DNA of 64,000 nucleotides from NCBI GenBank assembly GCA_017163975.1, contig JAFFSR010000265.1:434001-498000 (forward strand), read 5' to 3'. The DNA is from Anastatus disparis. Its lineage: Eukaryota; Arthropoda; Insecta; Hymenoptera; Eupelmidae. Position numbers and translations under genes: made by a program. The notes under the pieces were generated by a model, which worked only from the letters and a program-made list of their open reading frames with translations, made no database searches and had not been told where the DNA came from. Below, piece by piece: positions 48,603 to 59,786 of the stretch; the first letter of the stretch is position 1, and every line of letters begins with the position of its first letter.

Positions 48603-48737
48603 AATAGTATGTGTAACACGTGCGCTCAACGGGATTTGTCACTCGTGTGAGTTTGGCGCCCTCGCTTCGCTCGGGCGACAAACTCTCACTCGTGCCAGAA
48701 TCCCTTATTTCGCGCACTTGTTACACAAAATACTATT
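48603..48737. mobile_element. Hairpin-forming short element (135 bp)
   Basis: Ends form an imperfect inverted repeat: AATAGTATGTGTAAC on the left and GTTACACAAAATACTATT on the right. The centre has further complementary blocks, including CTCGCTTCGCTCG. Length and structure fit a small MITE or foldback element. It is CpG-rich and stands 90 bp from the 233-bp duplication. Confidence 0.6.
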
Positions 48738-49049
48738 AATTGAATTTTGAAAATAGTTTTCTGATAGTTTATCGAACCCTTTCCCTTAATTATAATAATA
48801 ATTATTATAGATATTAAATCAAAATTTTCCACATAATTTTAATGTGTCATTTTTCGACAGCCATAAGAATTTAAAAAATCACAAAATTCAAAAGTTTGGT
48901 TTAATTAGTAAACTTTTAGAAATAAAAGAGTAAACTCAAAGTTGCTCAAAAGTTAGTTGCAATTGAAAATGTAAGATAATTTACCACAGAAAATGAACGG
49001 TCATGTTTGATACATAATTTAGCAGCTAAATTCTATTACATCTTCAAAT
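48738..49049. other. AT-rich spacer
   Basis: Nothing recognised between the hairpin element and the next SINE. Confidence 0.5.
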
Positions 49050-49240
49050 GAGGTCTTCGGTAACTCAGTCGATGGAGCGATAGTTTCGTAATTCGAAAAT
49101 TCGAGTCTATATCCCAGTCTCGCCTGATCGATACAAGCAGCGCTGTACTTTACACGAGCTTTGTTCACAAACACGCTGAGAAACCTCTGATACTAATTAG
49201 CATAGCAATAATAGCATACATGCAGTGACGTTGAAATTGA
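49050..49240 (+). mobile_element. tRNA-derived SINE, diverged full-length copy
   Basis: GAGGTCTTCGGTAACTCAGT leader with a changed A-box (TAACTCAGTCGATGGAGCG), a weakened B-box (GAGTCTATATCCC), then GATACAAGCAGCGCTG and the 3' GCATACATGCAGTGACG block. The box changes suggest it is transcriptionally dead. Confidence 0.8.
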
Positions 49241-50314
49241 AACAAAAATAAACATCAAATTCACAAGACTTTCAAACATGATTATAGCAAAAAAATATAA
49301 TTAATATCACCTACTATTAAGAGTTTCGTTAAAATATCATTCTTTTTAGATTCACCTTTCGTTGAAATTTAAACAAATCATATACTATAATGCAACATTT
49401 ATTCTTTACATATTTTTATTTATTTACACTACAATTATTATAAACTCATAAGACGTGACTAGTAAAACTATATTATCTTAAAATATATTTTTTTTATATG
49501 ACCGTGAAATTTGAATTGCGTGTTTAAGGCACGTTTTAAAATAGCGTGTAAATATAGTAAAATCAAGAAACAATGACGAAAAATTTATGGTAAATTTTTT
49601 ATTAGTTTATTACAATGCTTGCTAATAACTCATGTCATTAGAAATGTAATCTTTATAAAATTTAAAATATAATCGAAATATTATTTGTAAATAAAGAACC
49701 ATAAGCCATACATGTTGTTTACGGATTATTTTTAACAGAAATCCTTTTTTTTTTGTTTTACAAGATATAGTTTACAACTTCGCTTTTTTTTCTCTGACGC
49801 ATATATTAACTTTTAAGATCCAATCTATGACATTCTGTTTGTTTATAAATTCAACGTTTGTTACTAGCACGACACTCTACAGAAATTATGAAATTTATTT
49901 TATTTCTAATTTTTTAAGGTAACTCATATGTTTGGTGCTGAATCTGGTCAATTATATCAAAGAATTCCGACCATTTTTTTTAATTTCCAGATTTTTCGAT
50001 TTAAAAATGGATTTATTCAAACTTATTATTAAATAAAGTATATTGAATAAAATGTTAAGTAAATGGATTAGCATAAGAAATATAAAGTTATTTGAAAAGT
50101 TTTTCATTCGACTTCAATCAAAGTTTTCTTTAAAATTTGACTGTCAATAGATATTATTCTTTTTATCATTGACAAAATTCGTTTGGATATATTTGACTTT
50201 TAACGAAATCTTAAATATTATTGTAACTTAATTATACATCAATAGTAATTGTTTTTTTTTTTTGTATAAAAAAAAATGAAAAATTTGTAATTGAACCTTT
50301 ATTGGAGTTTTTTT
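49241..50314. other. AT-rich intergenic stretch
   Basis: No ORF of note, no repeat recognised. Lies between two SINE copies in opposite orientations. Confidence 0.5.
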
Positions 50315-50513
50315 CGTTTATTTTAACGTCGTTTCATTTATGCTATCATTGTGATGCTAATTAACGACGGAGGCTTTTAGTGCGTTTGTGAATAAAGCAC
50401 GTGTAACGAGTACAGTGGTGCTTGTATCAATCAGCCGCCGAGAGCGGGAGTCGAACTCGGGACCTCGAGATTATGAATCCATCGCTCTACTGACTGAGCC
50501 ACTCAAGACCTCA
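50315..50513 (-). mobile_element. tRNA-derived SINE, minus orientation, well preserved
   Basis: Read on the minus strand: GAGGTCTTGAGTGGCTCAGT leader, A-box, anticodon-equivalent CAT, GAGGTCCCGAGTTCGACTCC, GATACAAGCACCACTG, CCTCCGTCGTTAATTAGCAT and the GCATAAATGAAACGACG end. The anticodon arm matches elongator tRNA-Met or tRNA-Lys by eye. Confidence 0.87.
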
Positions 50514-51904
50514 AAATTGAAGATTTTATAATATGTTTACTCATAACATATTGTCTTTGATATGCAGTTTTGGATTGTAATTTTTGAGGACATCGATTTT
50601 ATCGATTGTAACGTTAACAAATCTGTTTATAATATTCAATGTCTTGCCTGTGATAATTGTGAGAAAGGCAAAAAGTTGATTCTTAAAAAAATGGCAACTT
50701 TTTACGAAAATTGGTTATCAAAAATTCACGTAAAAAACTCAAAAAGAACCCAAATCGGACTGAAATCAACAATATCCCGCTATCTAAAAATTCATGTCAC
50801 TATTTATAGCACTTGGAGTCCCATCAGTTGACATACTTTTTTACAAGCTGTTCTTTTTCTCACTTTCAAAATTTGGGAATCCCCTCTCTTTCTAAGTTCA
50901 CGTCTTATAGTAGCTTCATATTTAGTCAATGAATTTTTTCACTCGTTCTTATGATTGCGGATTTTTAAAAGCTTGTATTTATTTTCACAAAGACGAAAAT
51001 CTACCGTCGAACAAACTTTTACCTCTGAAGATGAGAAAAAAATTTCACATAAAAAAATTAAATTCTTTCTCATTAATAATTTTTTTTTATCTGTATACAA
51101 ATTCTAAGTTTTTTGTAAAATTTATTCTTTTTAATTGTAAAATTTATAGGTAGTATTAGCATTTAATAAAAACTTCTATGAATGTCACATTGCACTTAAA
51201 ACGTCAAAAGATTGTTCACATTTTATTTGTTCTTATAAACATAAAATTCTCTTCATTTATTCTTTAAATAATATACTCATTTTAAAAAAATATTTTTATA
51301 TTATTTTCACCATTAATATTTCTTAGTAGAAATGATAACTAAACACATTTTATAACTTAAACATTTAATGAAATTTTACAGTTAATATTATAAACAAATA
51401 AAATTTTATTTTTATTTTTTGAATGAGTGATAAAAATATTTTTAAACAATACACTTAAGGTAAAAATTAAATACATTGTTAAAAAAAACATGAAATTTAA
51501 TGCAAATTTAATGCAAAACTGGAAGCTTGAAGTCTGTACATGAAAATTCATAATTTTACCGTAATGTTAATGCAATATTGTATAAGAATTAATAATTTTA
51601 CCGTAATTTTACTGTACAATTGCATGAAATTCAAAGTAAAAATAAAAATTTCATAAATGTACCGGAAGCAAAATTCTATTTTTTTTAAAGTGTAGTTTCA
51701 TCGCAATATCACGTTAAATTAATAAAAAACCAAACGTTATTAGGAATGGAAATCATAAAAACAAATTTTAATGTTTAAGTAACTCACGTTATGTTTTATT
51801 AATAATCGTCCAATAATTAAATATTGAATAATACAAAAGCTGAAAAATTTTTTTATACATTTGTACTTAAAAACGAAGTAATAATATCAATCGACGTTCA
51901 CTTA
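50514..51904. other. Intergenic stretch downstream of the CUB-protease gene
   Basis: An 89-codon frame at 50,562-50,831 is Lys-rich with a CLACDNC motif but has no neighbours or splice context to support it. AATAAA (minus strand, plus-strand TTTATT near 51,796) about 100 bp beyond the CUB-protease stop is the likely poly(A) signal. Confidence 0.4.
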
Positions 51905-54900
51905 TTATTCAGCTCGACAGTAGTTCACATCTTAAGAAAGAAAAAAGTAAGTTAATATACATTTGAAATAAAAATTTATTTAATTGAAGCGATAAAGTAT
52001 ATTTACCTGGTGTAGCACTAATGATAAAGTCAAGGAAAGCACCAACTCTTGTATTGACTGCAGGTTTTCCAACTTGGCAGGAGTGACCGTAACTAATAAT
52101 ACCAACAAGCGTAACTCTTCTAGTACTTGGATTTTGCCATAAAACAGGGCCACCACTGTCCATCTGTTAAAAATATTTATCATTATTAATTTTTCATACT
52201 ATTTTAAATTTCTTGTTCATTTATAATTATTATTAAAACTTACCGAACAAGCATCTCGTCCTTCGGCAAACGTGCATAATTGTCTGTATTGAAGTTCTGG
52301 ATAAAGTCTTTTACATTCTCCCCAATTCATTACACCAACCGTGATTTTCTGCAACGTGTCAGATGGCGGACCAGATAAATCGGTTAGACCCCATCCTGAA
52401 ATCGAACATTTTATTTTTTTATTAAAATCTAATAAAATTGAAAAACTATTTAGAAATACGCAACTAAATTTATTGTGTTTGTTTGTTAAAAATTATTGCG
52501 TTCATTGAAAATAATATATACACTCCCGCTCACGCGAAGTTGCCCACCATGATCAGTTAAGGTAAAATATAAAAGTTTTACTGTTCCGTTGGAAAGCATA
52601 TAAAAAAATTTTAAAAAGATGGGTTTGAAAGGTTTTTTAGAGCTCTTTCAAATGCTGATGGTTTGATTTAAAAATATCTATTTTTCAACTATATTTATAG
52701 AGCTAAGAGAAAAAAAAAATTTCAAATATTTTTTGCTTACGTTTAACACTGGGCCAATTCTAGAAAAATTATTCTACGTTAACGTTATACCTTTCAAATG
52801 AAAGGTTTTTTAGCCCTCTTTCAAATACTGTTTGGTTTTTTATGCTATGACAAATCGTTAAAAAGTTATAACGATTTTTCTGAAAAATTAGCTTTATTTT
52901 AGCTTGCTATATCTCGTAAGCATTACACTGTATTTAAAAAAGTCAAAAAAAAAATGTTCGTTTTCAAGTGAAGATTATGTATATAAATTTTCATAGCTTG
53001 CGATAAATATTTTTTTTTTACATTCGGAATATTTGTCGATTTTTTATTAAAATCTAAAATAATAACAGGGTGAAAAAGTGTAAAAAAAAAAATTTCCATC
53101 GCGAGCTATAAAATTTTACATATTTATTCTTTAACTAAAAATGAACATTTTTTAATACGGTGTAATGCTTACGAGATATGGCAAGCTGAAAAAAGCTAAT
53201 TTTTTCAGAAAAATCGTTATAACTTCTTAGCGGTTCGTCATAGTATAAAAAACCAAACAGTGTTTAAAAGAGGACTAAAAAAACCTTTAATTTGAGAGGT
53301 ATAACGTTGATGTAGAATAATTTTACTAGAATTGGCCCAGTGTTAAACATAGGCAAAAAATTTTTGAAATTTTTTCTTTCTTTTAGCTCTATAAATATAG
53401 TTGAAAAATAAATATTCTTAAATCAAACCATCAGCATTTGAAAGAGCGCTAAAAAATCATTGAAACCCATCTTTTCAAATTTTTCATAGCTTCACAACAG
53501 TAAAACTTTTATATTTTACCTCAACTGATCAGGTGGGCAACCTGTACGGGAGGTAAATGTATACACGGGAGACTTTTGCCTCAATAAACGAGCGCGCCCT
53601 CACTAGAAAAATGATGCCTTCGCTACGTAAATTGCCTTACATTTTATAATGCGCATCCTTTTTTGGTGCATTAATCGTAAACACAGCGCAAGGTGGCGCC
53701 GCATCGATATTTATCTTGCATATTCCAAAAATATTGTGCATGCGCGCCACCTTGTAGAGCGTTTCTAAAACGTACTATCTTTTATGGTGCAAAAGTCTCT
53801 CGGTGTATAGATAAAAAAATTCACATTATAAGAATTTATTATCTTCAGTTATTTCATTGATACGATGCGTGTAACGACTTAGACTCAAAGTTTTTAGACA
53901 ATGCGGGATCCATGACCTGCATTTAAAAAATGAAGTTTTATACGATGCAATTTTTATTTCAAGTTTTTCTACGAAAAGTGACTCTTAGTGCTGGCATGTT
54001 AATTTTAAAACGATAATTTTAATATGATTTGATGATTTTTTAGCTGAATTAATAGAGTTATTAATATAAATAATTATTTTTTTTTCATTAAAATATTTTA
54101 ATTGGTAAATATGTCTAATGAGAAAGCTAGATTTTATCAATGTTTTAATCAGAAGTATGCATATCTTCTTTAATTGTCTGTTAACTATTGTTTTCAGGAA
54201 TTTTGAAAAATTTAATATTTCTGTGTTGTAAATGAATTTTCAAAGTGTTAACGTTGCAAATAATATCAGCATAATTATCGTTCGAAAAAGTATGGATTGA
54301 TTATTATCGTATAAAAGAATGCGGTATTCAAACGAAAAATAAAAAAAAAATCGGAATCTTTCAGAATCAGAAAATATTTAATATGCATACTTTTTACTAT
54401 TGGTGTACTTGAATAAGTATAATTAAAGTCTTTCCATGTATGCTTAACATAAGGTTATTTTAAGTTTTATAAATTATATAATGAAGATAAGATTCAAAAG
54501 CTGCATGGAGAGTATAAGAATTAATTTTTATTTTTCTCTACAAATTAAAACTTTGTAAGTGTAAATTAACAATAAGACTTTTTTATAAACAAAATTAATA
54601 ATTCATTGTTCGTGGGAAAACTTTTTTAGCAAGTTTTAAATGTCTTAAAAGATAAAAATACGATTTTGCAACTACGAGGTAGTTTCGATCGTTAGAATCA
54701 TTACTTTCGATTTTAGTGATCTTTGTAAACTTTTGGATATATACTGAAATGTTTCTTCAGGCATCACATATGCTTTTTTAAATATTGATATAAATGATTT
54801 TAAGTAATCAATTGCACAATCAAAAATTCTGTCACTTGAAAATGATTTGAAAATATTTGTATACCAAATATTTGAAAATATTGATACTAAAAATTTAACT

Positions 54901-57900
54901 GAAATTAAACATTGAAAAATGCGTAAGTATATTATTTTCTTTCAAATACTTTGCTAAATTAATTATTTCATAAATATTACCTTTTTTCAACAAGTAAAAT
55001 AACATTCGAAAGTATTTTTAAATCATATTCCTTTTGGAAAACTGTTTTTCACGAATTCAATATTGGATTAAGTTTTTGAAACAATTTTTATACATTGTGC
55101 ATTACATGAGAATTTATTTTTAAATATATGTCTCTGCTTCAAAGATATATAAGCATTAATCTTATTAAAAAAACCTTTGTTAAAATCTCTGAAAATCCGT
55201 TTATTTTATAACAGAGTTGATTAGCTAATGTTTATCGTGTGATCTTTGTTATATACATATACGAATTATATATAATGTATAAAATAAAAAAATAAAAAAA
55301 GAGTATATAATTCATCAGTAAATAAAATTAAACAAAAATGAATGAAAAACGAATATTAAAAACTTACCAAGCATATCGACGTATGAACCACCAAAGCTAT
55401 CGAGGTAGTGATGGAACGGTAAACAAGCTGGGCCAACTTCATTTGAAAAAGTAAGGGGTGTGCTAAGGTACACGATCGCTATGTCATAATCTCTTTGCAT
55501 CACAACATACGATGGATGCATAAGAAATCTTTCTACCCTAATTAGTTTCGCTGCTGATGTATCCTGGCCTTTTGTAAATTAAAATTCAAATATTATCCAT
55601 AATTTCAAGTGGGCAATAATCATGATTACTTGCTAAGCATCGACGCTTTAATCAAATGGTAAAATTTACCTGTTGTAAGATCGTGATCTCCAACTAAAAC
55701 TCCCAATTGATCTGGTGATTTGTTGAAAAGGCAATGAGCAGCAGTGACAATGTGTCTATTTGATATGATAGTACCACCGCAATAGACTATTTGTCTGGCT
55801 GCATCAACGATGCCTGCCATCATGGGATATTCATTGACACCGGTTTCCTCACCTCCGTAAATTTTAGTCTAGAAAAGTATAGTTATAATGTAAAAATATG
55901 TTTCTTTGAAAAATCTCAAAAGTTTTTCAAAATTATTTTCAAATAAAACCAATCAAAATAAAAACAAAGTTATGTATAAGCTTAATTAAGGTGTCAAAGC
56001 CACACATAAACGTAAACTTGACCTTTTCATTTGTGTTATCAATTTTTAAAAAGTTTAAGATGTATTATGATGTATTATGACTTGTCAAAAATATATCAAC
56101 AAAATAATATGTAATTTTGCGAAATGATTTTCGAAAATTATTACAATAGAGTAATTTTTCAAGAGATTAAACAATCGCTATAAATTAAAATTTTTTATTC
56201 TAATAGCTATAAAATTTTATGAGCAGAAATGAGTTAAATTATCAATTAATAAATTAAAAAAATTTTAATTTAAATCATTTACAATATTTTAAAAATTTTT
56301 TAAGGAATTTGAAATGTTTTTTTTTAAATTTAGAAGCATAAAAATAACGTTTTTTATGCCTAAAATGTCTGAATTTAATATTTTGAATCAGCAATGCACA
56401 ATTATTACATTGTTTAGGAAATATTTCCTACAATCTAAATATAAATAGGTAATGAGAATGTTAAAAAAATGGTTAAAAACTCAGAATCCTTTGTGCAAAC
56501 CTTAGTTTTTCCTTTTTGTGACGACCATTCAAATAAATTATTCTTTCGACAATATGAGCGGTGTACTTGTGCTAAAATAATTAACTTACCAAAGCACCAA
56601 CTTAATATTGTAACGGTTAATTAAAAAAATTTTGTGTTTTTAAACTCAAAAAAAGAATTGCTTGCAATAAATTGAAGCATCCCTTTAAGTTATTGTTGCA
56701 AAGCAAAAATACAAACCACACTTTCGTACTAGATAAAATTTCATCTTTTTTTCAATTTTCAATATTTAATATTGAAAAATCATTAAGAAAAATTAAATCC
56801 AGCACGATTATTATAAATTCAATGATATTCCACTCAAAAAACTTTTCTACTTTTTAATATTTACCATACGCCTAGCTTTCCGTTGAAACATTACCTAGAA
56901 ATTTAATGGCTTAAAAATACTATAATTCATTATGTTAATAGTTCATGAAGCTTAAATGTTTGAAAATTAACGTATTCAAAATTCACGAGCTTTTCATAAT
57001 GCATAAATATAAATATGGATAAAAAAATGATAAAAGTGATTAAATACAATACCGGCTTTTTCCATCCACACGAGCATTCATTTCCATCGGGTATCGACTG
57101 TAAATAACATCTGAACCGACCGCCAGGTGTATCGTAAACCGTTGTTAGCGTGATAATCATCTCATTGCCAGGTGATTCGCTAGTGAAGTTACCCCGGCCA
57201 CAGTATCTGCGAGGTCCTTTAGACGGGTCCGTGTACACGTTGAATGTGTCCAGTGCACAATCTTGAGACTGTTAAATCAATTTTTCAAAAATATCATGTT
57301 ATTTATGATACTATAATATTATTCTGTTTTTTAAAACATATTATGATTTTTTATTGTAAATTTTTCCACTTTTTAATAATAAGTAATTAATAATAATTTT
57401 GTAAATTTTTGTCAATTTAACTTTATGTGAAATTGCAATAGGTATATAATCTGTCTAAAAACTTTCACTTGATCATTTCATAGATAAATACTGTTAATTT
57501 ATGATTTGTAAAATAATTAATTTAACTCTGTAGATAATTTAGAACCAAAAAATATTGTCTAAATTAAAAACAATATGCTTATATGTCGTCTGAAGAATGA
57601 ACAATCGAAGAATATTTTTATAGGTCTTAAAGTCAATATTTTTACCAACAGAAATATTTTTCAATTTTAATATTGTCTAAGCTTTTTTTGTAAATAATAT
57701 AGAATTTTGAAATTTTAATTTTTTCTAATGATTTTAATACAAACATAAAGTACGATCAATTATACATTTTTAATTAATTATTCATAGCTCAATGTGAATT
57801 ATTAATTTCAAAAACACATTTGTTTTTATTTAAACATTGCAAACAAGCGTTTTTCACAACTGCATAAACAAATTAAAACAGAAAGAAATGCTAACTGCTT

Positions 57901-58898
57901 ATGTTATGCGGAAAATTTCAAAATAATTCTTTAATAAAAGCGATAACTCTATACATAATATAAGTTCAATGAATCTTTTATATACACATAAAAGATTCAT
58001 TGAACCGACATGATAGTTCCGCATGAAAATTTTAATCGCACACTAACGATGATTATTTATGAATTTAAAAAAAAAATAAAGAAACCAACGAATTTAACTC
58101 GATTATAAGATATGCTCGGAAACTTACATAAGGTATATCGAACTCATTGCAAGTCAATCTGATTGGCGTGTCACTTTGAGCATGCCAGCGACATGCTTTA
58201 GCTCCTCTATAACCATTAGGATAACCAATATTAGTTATATAGTAGGTTTTGCCGGGCTCCAATATTTGTTTAAAGTCGCAATCGGCATCAAAGGCTTCGC
58301 TTAGATTTATGCCAATCAATAATAGCACTCCAAATAGACGACACCAGATCTCTGTAAATATGGAATGTTTTAATTAATTTTTTAAATTTTACATTTAAAA
58401 TTTTGAGTATATTTGTTATATGACCAAAACCCATAATTAATGTTTTTATATTTTATTAGTTTTCACTATTGGTAAGTTTTCAACGTTAGTAGTTTTCGAA
58501 ATAGATACGCATAAGCAAAATGACTTGATAGCAAATCAGTAAAATTCACAAAATCCCAATTATAAGTATACCGTTGTTTCTCAATATCAGTGATTACTCA
58601 CTTATCAGTTGTAAAAGTCGGTAAAAGTGATATACTTATAACTGGATATCTGTGAATTCTACTGACTCACATTTGCAGAACAGTAAAAAAGTCGTATATA
58701 CATTAATATTCAAGTCAATCACGTTATACTCGAGTCAAATTATTAATATTAATAATTAAATGGTAATTGTTAATACTAAACGAAGATCTTCTGTTTTAAA
58801 TTAAAAAAATAATAAAAATTAAATGCTATCAAGTGCTCCAAATTATATTATTTCACAATCACAAAAATAAAAACTAAAAATTTCTTACTCAAATCCAT
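51905..58898 (-). CDS. Secreted CUB-domain trypsin-like serine protease
   Basis: Eight exons (58,889-58,898; 58,128-58,351; 57,053-57,268; 55,670-55,868; 55,368-55,568; 52,244-52,395; 52,007-52,163; 51,905-51,930) join in phase to 394 codons, all with GT-AG borders. Residues 1 to about 26 form a signal peptide; the 3-codon first exon is odd but splices cleanly. Residues 28-146 are a CUB domain (TYYITNIGYPNGYRG, RLTCNEFDIP). After CGWKKP, activation is expected behind Lys152 (IYGG). His195 (TAAHC), Asp245 (DYDIA) and Ser337 (DSGGP) complete the triad. Asp sits at the S1-pocket site (RDACSMDSGG), so cleavage after Arg or Lys is expected. Met replaces the usual Gly before Asp-Ser, as I recall for hymenopteran CUB proteases including a bee venom allergen. 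Intron 5 is about 3 kb and carries a palindrome. Confidence 0.88.
52522..53554. mobile_element. 1.03-kb palindromic foldback element inside intron 5 of the CUB protease
   Basis: Left end ACTCCCGCTCACGCGAAGTT is mirrored by the right end, whose reverse complement is ACCTCCCGTACAGGTTGCCC. Matching continues almost to the centre near 53,038, with arms of about 500 bp at perhaps 85-90% identity by eye. No transposase is encoded. It is a candidate long foldback element. Its location in a transcribed intron means the pre-mRNA would contain a hairpin of several hundred base pairs. Confidence 0.85.
53558..53815. mobile_element. Short inverted-repeat element (258 bp) next to the palindrome
   Basis: Ends TATACACGGGAGACTTTTGC and GCAAAAGTCTCTCGGTGTAT are inverted complements with a mismatch or two. 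An inner pair (GCGCAAGGTGGCGCC at 53,686-53,700 and GCGCCACCTTGTAGAGC near 53,745) forms a second stem. GC-rich for the locus. It abuts the larger palindrome in the same intron. Confidence 0.6.
57964..58005. repeat. Perfect 17-bp hairpin in CUB-protease intron 2
   Basis: GTTCAATGAATCTTTTA and its exact complement TAAAAGATTCATTGAAC are separated by 8 bases. It could form a stable RNA stem in the pre-mRNA. It is shorter than a typical pre-miRNA stem and no flanking pairing was seen. Confidence 0.6.
58531..58676. mobile_element. Imperfect inverted-repeat element (146 bp) in CUB-protease intron 1
   Basis: GCAAATCAGTAAAATTCACA at the left is mirrored by the reverse complement of the right end (GCAAATGTGAGTCAGTAGAA, then TTCACA). 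The inner blocks TTATAAGTATA and TATACTTATAA pair as well. Consistent with a diverged MITE. Confidence 0.6.
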
Positions 58899-58943
58899 GT
58901 CGAAAAACTATGGACGGTCCAAAAAAAAATTCTAAAGACTAAT

Positions 58944-58977
58944 GACTGAGGAAGATAATGTCTCACTAGTTTTTATT
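58944..58977 (-). promoter_or_regulatory. Core promoter candidate of the CUB-protease gene
   Basis: On the minus strand TCAGTC, an insect initiator match, lies about 45 bp before the ATG. An AATAAAAA TATA-like box begins 30 bp upstream of the initiator A. The spacing fits a TATA-Inr promoter and a short 5' UTR. Confidence 0.4.
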
Positions 58978-59786
58978 ACAAGTATACGTCGCGAAATTAT
59001 AAACGAGTGTTATTAAAAAGAAAGAGAAAAACCGAATGCTCGGTATATATATTTTTTTTCATTTAATACATATGGAGCTATCAAACCGGGTCTTATCATT
59101 GCGCTATATGGCCTCCACGATTTAGAGTAGATTTATGACAATGAAAAGTAAATAAACGAAGAAAAAGTAAATGATAATTTGAGAATAACGTGAATTTTTT
59201 GTAAAACAATATTCTTCCCATGGTTTTGTAATTTCATTTGTACGTGAAATTATGCCTGTGAATTAATGACTTTAAACTCGTGACAAACATTATTTACTAA
59301 TCTTTTGTAATAACGCTCTTCGTTACGAAATCTGATTAGTGAATCAACACTTCGTATCAGTTGGTTCGAAATTTCCTAGTTTAATTAAAATAATGATTTC
59401 TATAATTTAACGTTTAATTTTTATTTGAACTTATTTTTTAGCCATGATTAAAGTCTAACGTAAAGATTAAACATCATTACTTGCGTCAATCAAACGGTTC
59501 ACTGTTATCTTAATTATATGTGTTCCCAACAAATATTATTATACCTTTTTTTTAAAGTGTAACATATTTTTTATTAACGGAATATTTAGTTGATGTAATT
59601 GGATATATCTGCATTAAAGTAGTTTTAAAAAAAAGAAAAATTGAAGAAAACAAAAGAGACATTGCAAATACATTTGCAATTTTGATATCCGATCTATGAT
59701 ACACAGTATTTATGAATTTATAAATTTCCAAATGAGTATAATATATTTCAAAATTTTAATTTGAATATTCAAATATATGTATATTA
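58978..59786. other. Intergenic stretch upstream of the CUB protease
   Basis: No ORF or named element. A TATATATATT stretch lies near 59,045. Confidence 0.45.

Noticed and set aside
50562..50831. 89-codon ORF with a CLACDNC motif
   Set aside because: A single short cysteine cluster, Lys-rich, no homologous pattern recognised, and no signal peptide or exon partner.
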